In this document: positions 62,416 through 64,000 of the stretch, one piece after another
How the letters are laid out: each line of letters begins with the position of its first letter
How positions within the stretch are numbered: position 1 is the first letter of the stretch
Source of the DNA: Burkholderia gladioli
Lineage (GTDB): Bacteria > Pseudomonadota > Gammaproteobacteria > Burkholderiales > Burkholderiaceae
Direction: 5' to 3'
Length of the DNA stretch: 64,000 nt
Assembly (NCBI RefSeq): GCF_000959725.1
Contig: NZ_CP009323.1
Coordinates: 2,294,001 to 2,358,000, forward strand
Made by a program: the position numbers and the translations under genes
The notes under the pieces: model-generated
What the model was told of the DNA's origin: nothing
The model's input: only the letters and a program-made list of their open reading frames with translations
The model's database searches: none

Positions 62416-63477
62416 ATGATATTGGTGACGGGCGGTGCCGGCTTCATTGGCGCCAATTTCGTGCTGGACTGGCTCGCGCAATCCGACGAGCCGGTGCTGA
62501 ATGTCGACAAGCTCACGTACGCGGGCAACCTCGGCACGCTGAAGTCGCTGCAGGACAATCCGAATCACGTGTTCGCGCGTGTCGACATCTGCGATCGCGC
62601 GGCGATCGACGCGCTGCTGGTCGAACATCGTCCGCGCGCGATCCTGCATTTTGCTGCCGAAAGTCATGTGGATCGCTCGATCCACGGTCCAGCCGATTTC
62701 GTGCAGACCAACGTGGTCGGCACCTTCACTATGCTCGAGGCGACACGCCAGTATTGGAACACGCTCGATGCCGACGCGAAGACCTCGTTCCGCTTCCTTC
62801 ACGTCTCCACCGATGAAGTGTTCGGTTCGCTGTCGGCCACCGATCCGCAGTTCTCGGAAACCACGCCGTACGCGCCGAACAGCCCGTACTCGGCAACCAA
62901 GGCCGGCTCGGACCATCTGGTGCGTGCCTATTTCCATACTTACGGGCTGCCGGTGCTGACCACCAACTGCTCGAACAACTACGGCCCGTATCAGTTCCCC
63001 GAGAAGCTGATCCCGCTGATGATCGCCAATGCGCTGGCGGGCAAGCCGCTGCCGGTCTATGGCGATGGCCAGAACGTACGCGACTGGCTGTATGTTGGCG
63101 ATCACTGCTCGGCGATTCGCGAAGTGCTCGCGCGCGGCGTGCCCGGTGAAACCTACAACGTCGGCGGCTGGAACGAGAAGAAGAATCTCGACGTGGTGCA
63201 CGTGCTGTGTGACCTGCTCGACGAGTTGAAGCCGAAGGCGGGCGCCTCGTACCGCGAGCAGATCAGCTTCGTCACCGATCGTCCGGGGCATGACCGCCGC
63301 TACGCGATCGATGCACGCAAGCTCGAGCGCGAGCTGGGCTGGAAGCCGGCAGAAACCTTCGAGACCGGCATGGCGAAGACGGTGCGCTGGTATCTCGACA
63401 ACCAGGTCTGGGCCGAGGAAGTCGCATCCGGCGAGTACCGCAAGTGGGTCGAGATGAACTACGCGCAGCGCGCGTGA
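62416..63477 (+). CDS. rfbB: dTDP-glucose 4,6-dehydratase
   Basis: 353 residues. NAD-binding [11 protein letters not shown] at 5-15, THR-type catalytic STDEVFG near 132 and [10 protein letters not shown] near 160. Second step of dTDP-L-rhamnose synthesis for O-antigen/LPS. Followed 14 bp later by rfbA. Confidence 0.97.
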   Translation: MILVTGGAGFIGANFVLDWLAQSDEPVLNVDKLTYAGNLGTLKSLQDNPNHVFARVDICDRAAIDALLVEHRPRAILHFAAESHVDRSIHGPADFVQTNVVGTFTMLEATRQYWNTLDADAKTSFRFLHVSTDEVFGSLSATDPQFSETTPYAPNSPYSATKAGSDHLVRAYFHTYGLPVLTTNCSNNYGPYQFPEKLIPLMIANALAGKPLPVYGDGQNVRDWLYVGDHCSAIREVLARGVPGETYNVGGWNEKKNLDVVHVLCDLLDELKPKAGASYREQISFVTDRPGHDRRYAIDARKLERELGWKPAETFETGMAKTVRWYLDNQVWAEEVASGEYRKWVEMNYAQRA

Positions 63478-63491
63478 CGAGGAGCAAAACC

Positions 63492-64000
63492 ATGGCACGC
63501 AAGGGCATCATCCTCGCCGGCGGCTCCGGCACGCGTCTGTACCCGATCACGCACGCGGTGTCGAAGCAGCTGCTGCCGGTGTACGACAAGCCGATGATCT
63601 ACTATCCGCTGTCGACGCTGATGATCGCGGGGATTCGCGATGTGCTGATCATCTCCACGCCGCAAGACACGCCGCGCTTCGAGGCGATGCTCGGCGACGG
63701 TTCGCAGTGGGGCATGAATATCCAGTATGCGGTGCAGCCGTCGCCGGATGGTCTGGCGCAGGCGTTTCTGATCGGCCGTGAATTCATCGGCAGCGATCCG
63801 TCGGCGTTGATCCTCGGCGACAACATTTTCTATGGCCACGATCTCGTCAAGCAGCTCCATCGGGCCGACGAGCGCATCGAAGGCGCGACCGTATTCGCCT
63901 ATCACGTGCATGACCCCGAGCGTTACGGCGTCGTGGAATTCGATGCGGATTTCCGTGCGCTGTCGATAGAAGAAAAGCCGGCCAAGCCCCGTTCGAACTA
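63492..64000 (+). CDS. rfbA: Glucose-1-phosphate thymidylyltransferase (3' end outside window)
   Basis: 169 codons visible, open at the right edge. [20 protein letters not shown] at about 11-30 is the nucleotide-binding signature, followed by [13 protein letters not shown]. First step of dTDP-rhamnose synthesis. GAGGAG lies 9 bp upstream. Confidence 0.97.
   Translation, partial: MARKGIILAGGSGTRLYPITHAVSKQLLPVYDKPMIYYPLSTLMIAGIRDVLIISTPQDTPRFEAMLGDGSQWGMNIQYAVQPSPDGLAQAFLIGREFIGSDPSALILGDNIFYGHDLVKQLHRADERIEGATVFAYHVHDPERYGVVEFDADFRALSIEEKPAKPRSN

Overview
The window is GC-rich (about two thirds G+C by eye), compact DNA from a beta-proteobacterium. Gene content and protein sequences point to chromosome 1 of a Burkholderia species; the B. 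gladioli/glumae group is my best guess, from recall and not from a search. Supporting marks are a complete tol-pal block, a glyA gene under a ZTP riboswitch, groES-groEL behind a perfect CIRCE operator, the yqgE-ruvX-pyrR-pyrB-pyrC' run, and the start of a dTDP-rhamnose (rfb/rml) operon.

Layout. 1-1430: a LysR/SDR divergent pair and a broken second LysR gene. 1437-2880: a lower-GC island beside tRNA-Lys. It holds an overlapping three-gene cassette of very small proteins (91, 39 and 70 aa) and an opposing zinc-ribbon-like gene, bounded by two imperfect 27-bp direct repeats. 2884-8572 (minus): tRNA-Lys, then cpoB-pal-tolB-tolA-tolR-tolQ-ybgC, the cell-envelope constriction machine. 8673-11642: an SDR gene, then glyA-nrdR behind a ZTP riboswitch. 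11812-14672: a minor-pilin operon (fimT-pilV-W-X-E) with no pilY1. 14782-17085: an envelope-stress trio (DUF883, holin-like YqjE, YqjK-like) divergent from a 1-Cys peroxiredoxin. 17169-19224: glutaryl-CoA dehydrogenase and a divergent IclR regulator with a palindromic operator between them. 19281-26675: a degenerate EAL protein, three MFS transporters, BluB and a LysR.

27415-34768 is a purine-catabolism region: a PucG-like aminotransferase, an MFS transporter and xdhA-xdhB-xdhC, with xdhC lacking its N-terminal domain. 34892-42457 is accessory: an orphan ModA-like protein, a small NTF2-like protein, two LysRs, a kappa-GST-like isomerase, a TAXI-type binding protein, a BON protein and a TauE/SafE exporter. 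43067-45835 encodes a 922-residue exported Gly/Ala/Leu/Thr repeat protein whose last ~810 residues contain no Asp, Glu, Arg or Lys except the final Lys; it has its own AT-rich promoter region and a strong terminator. 46192-50473: fused dihydroxyacetone kinase, MnmH, a MarR regulator and a second 118-aa BON-like protein.

50746-62046 is housekeeping: groESL, a ThiD-like kinase with an altered anion-hole motif, rubredoxin, an orphan 435-aa protein sitting where related genera carry the Pil-Chp chemosensory genes, yqgE-ruvX-pyrR-pyrB-pyrC', plsC and apaH. The window ends inside rfbA, after rfbB. No CRISPR array, prophage, insertion sequence or rRNA was seen. The most interesting unexplained items are the small-gene cassette next to tRNA-Lys and the uncharged giant repeat protein.
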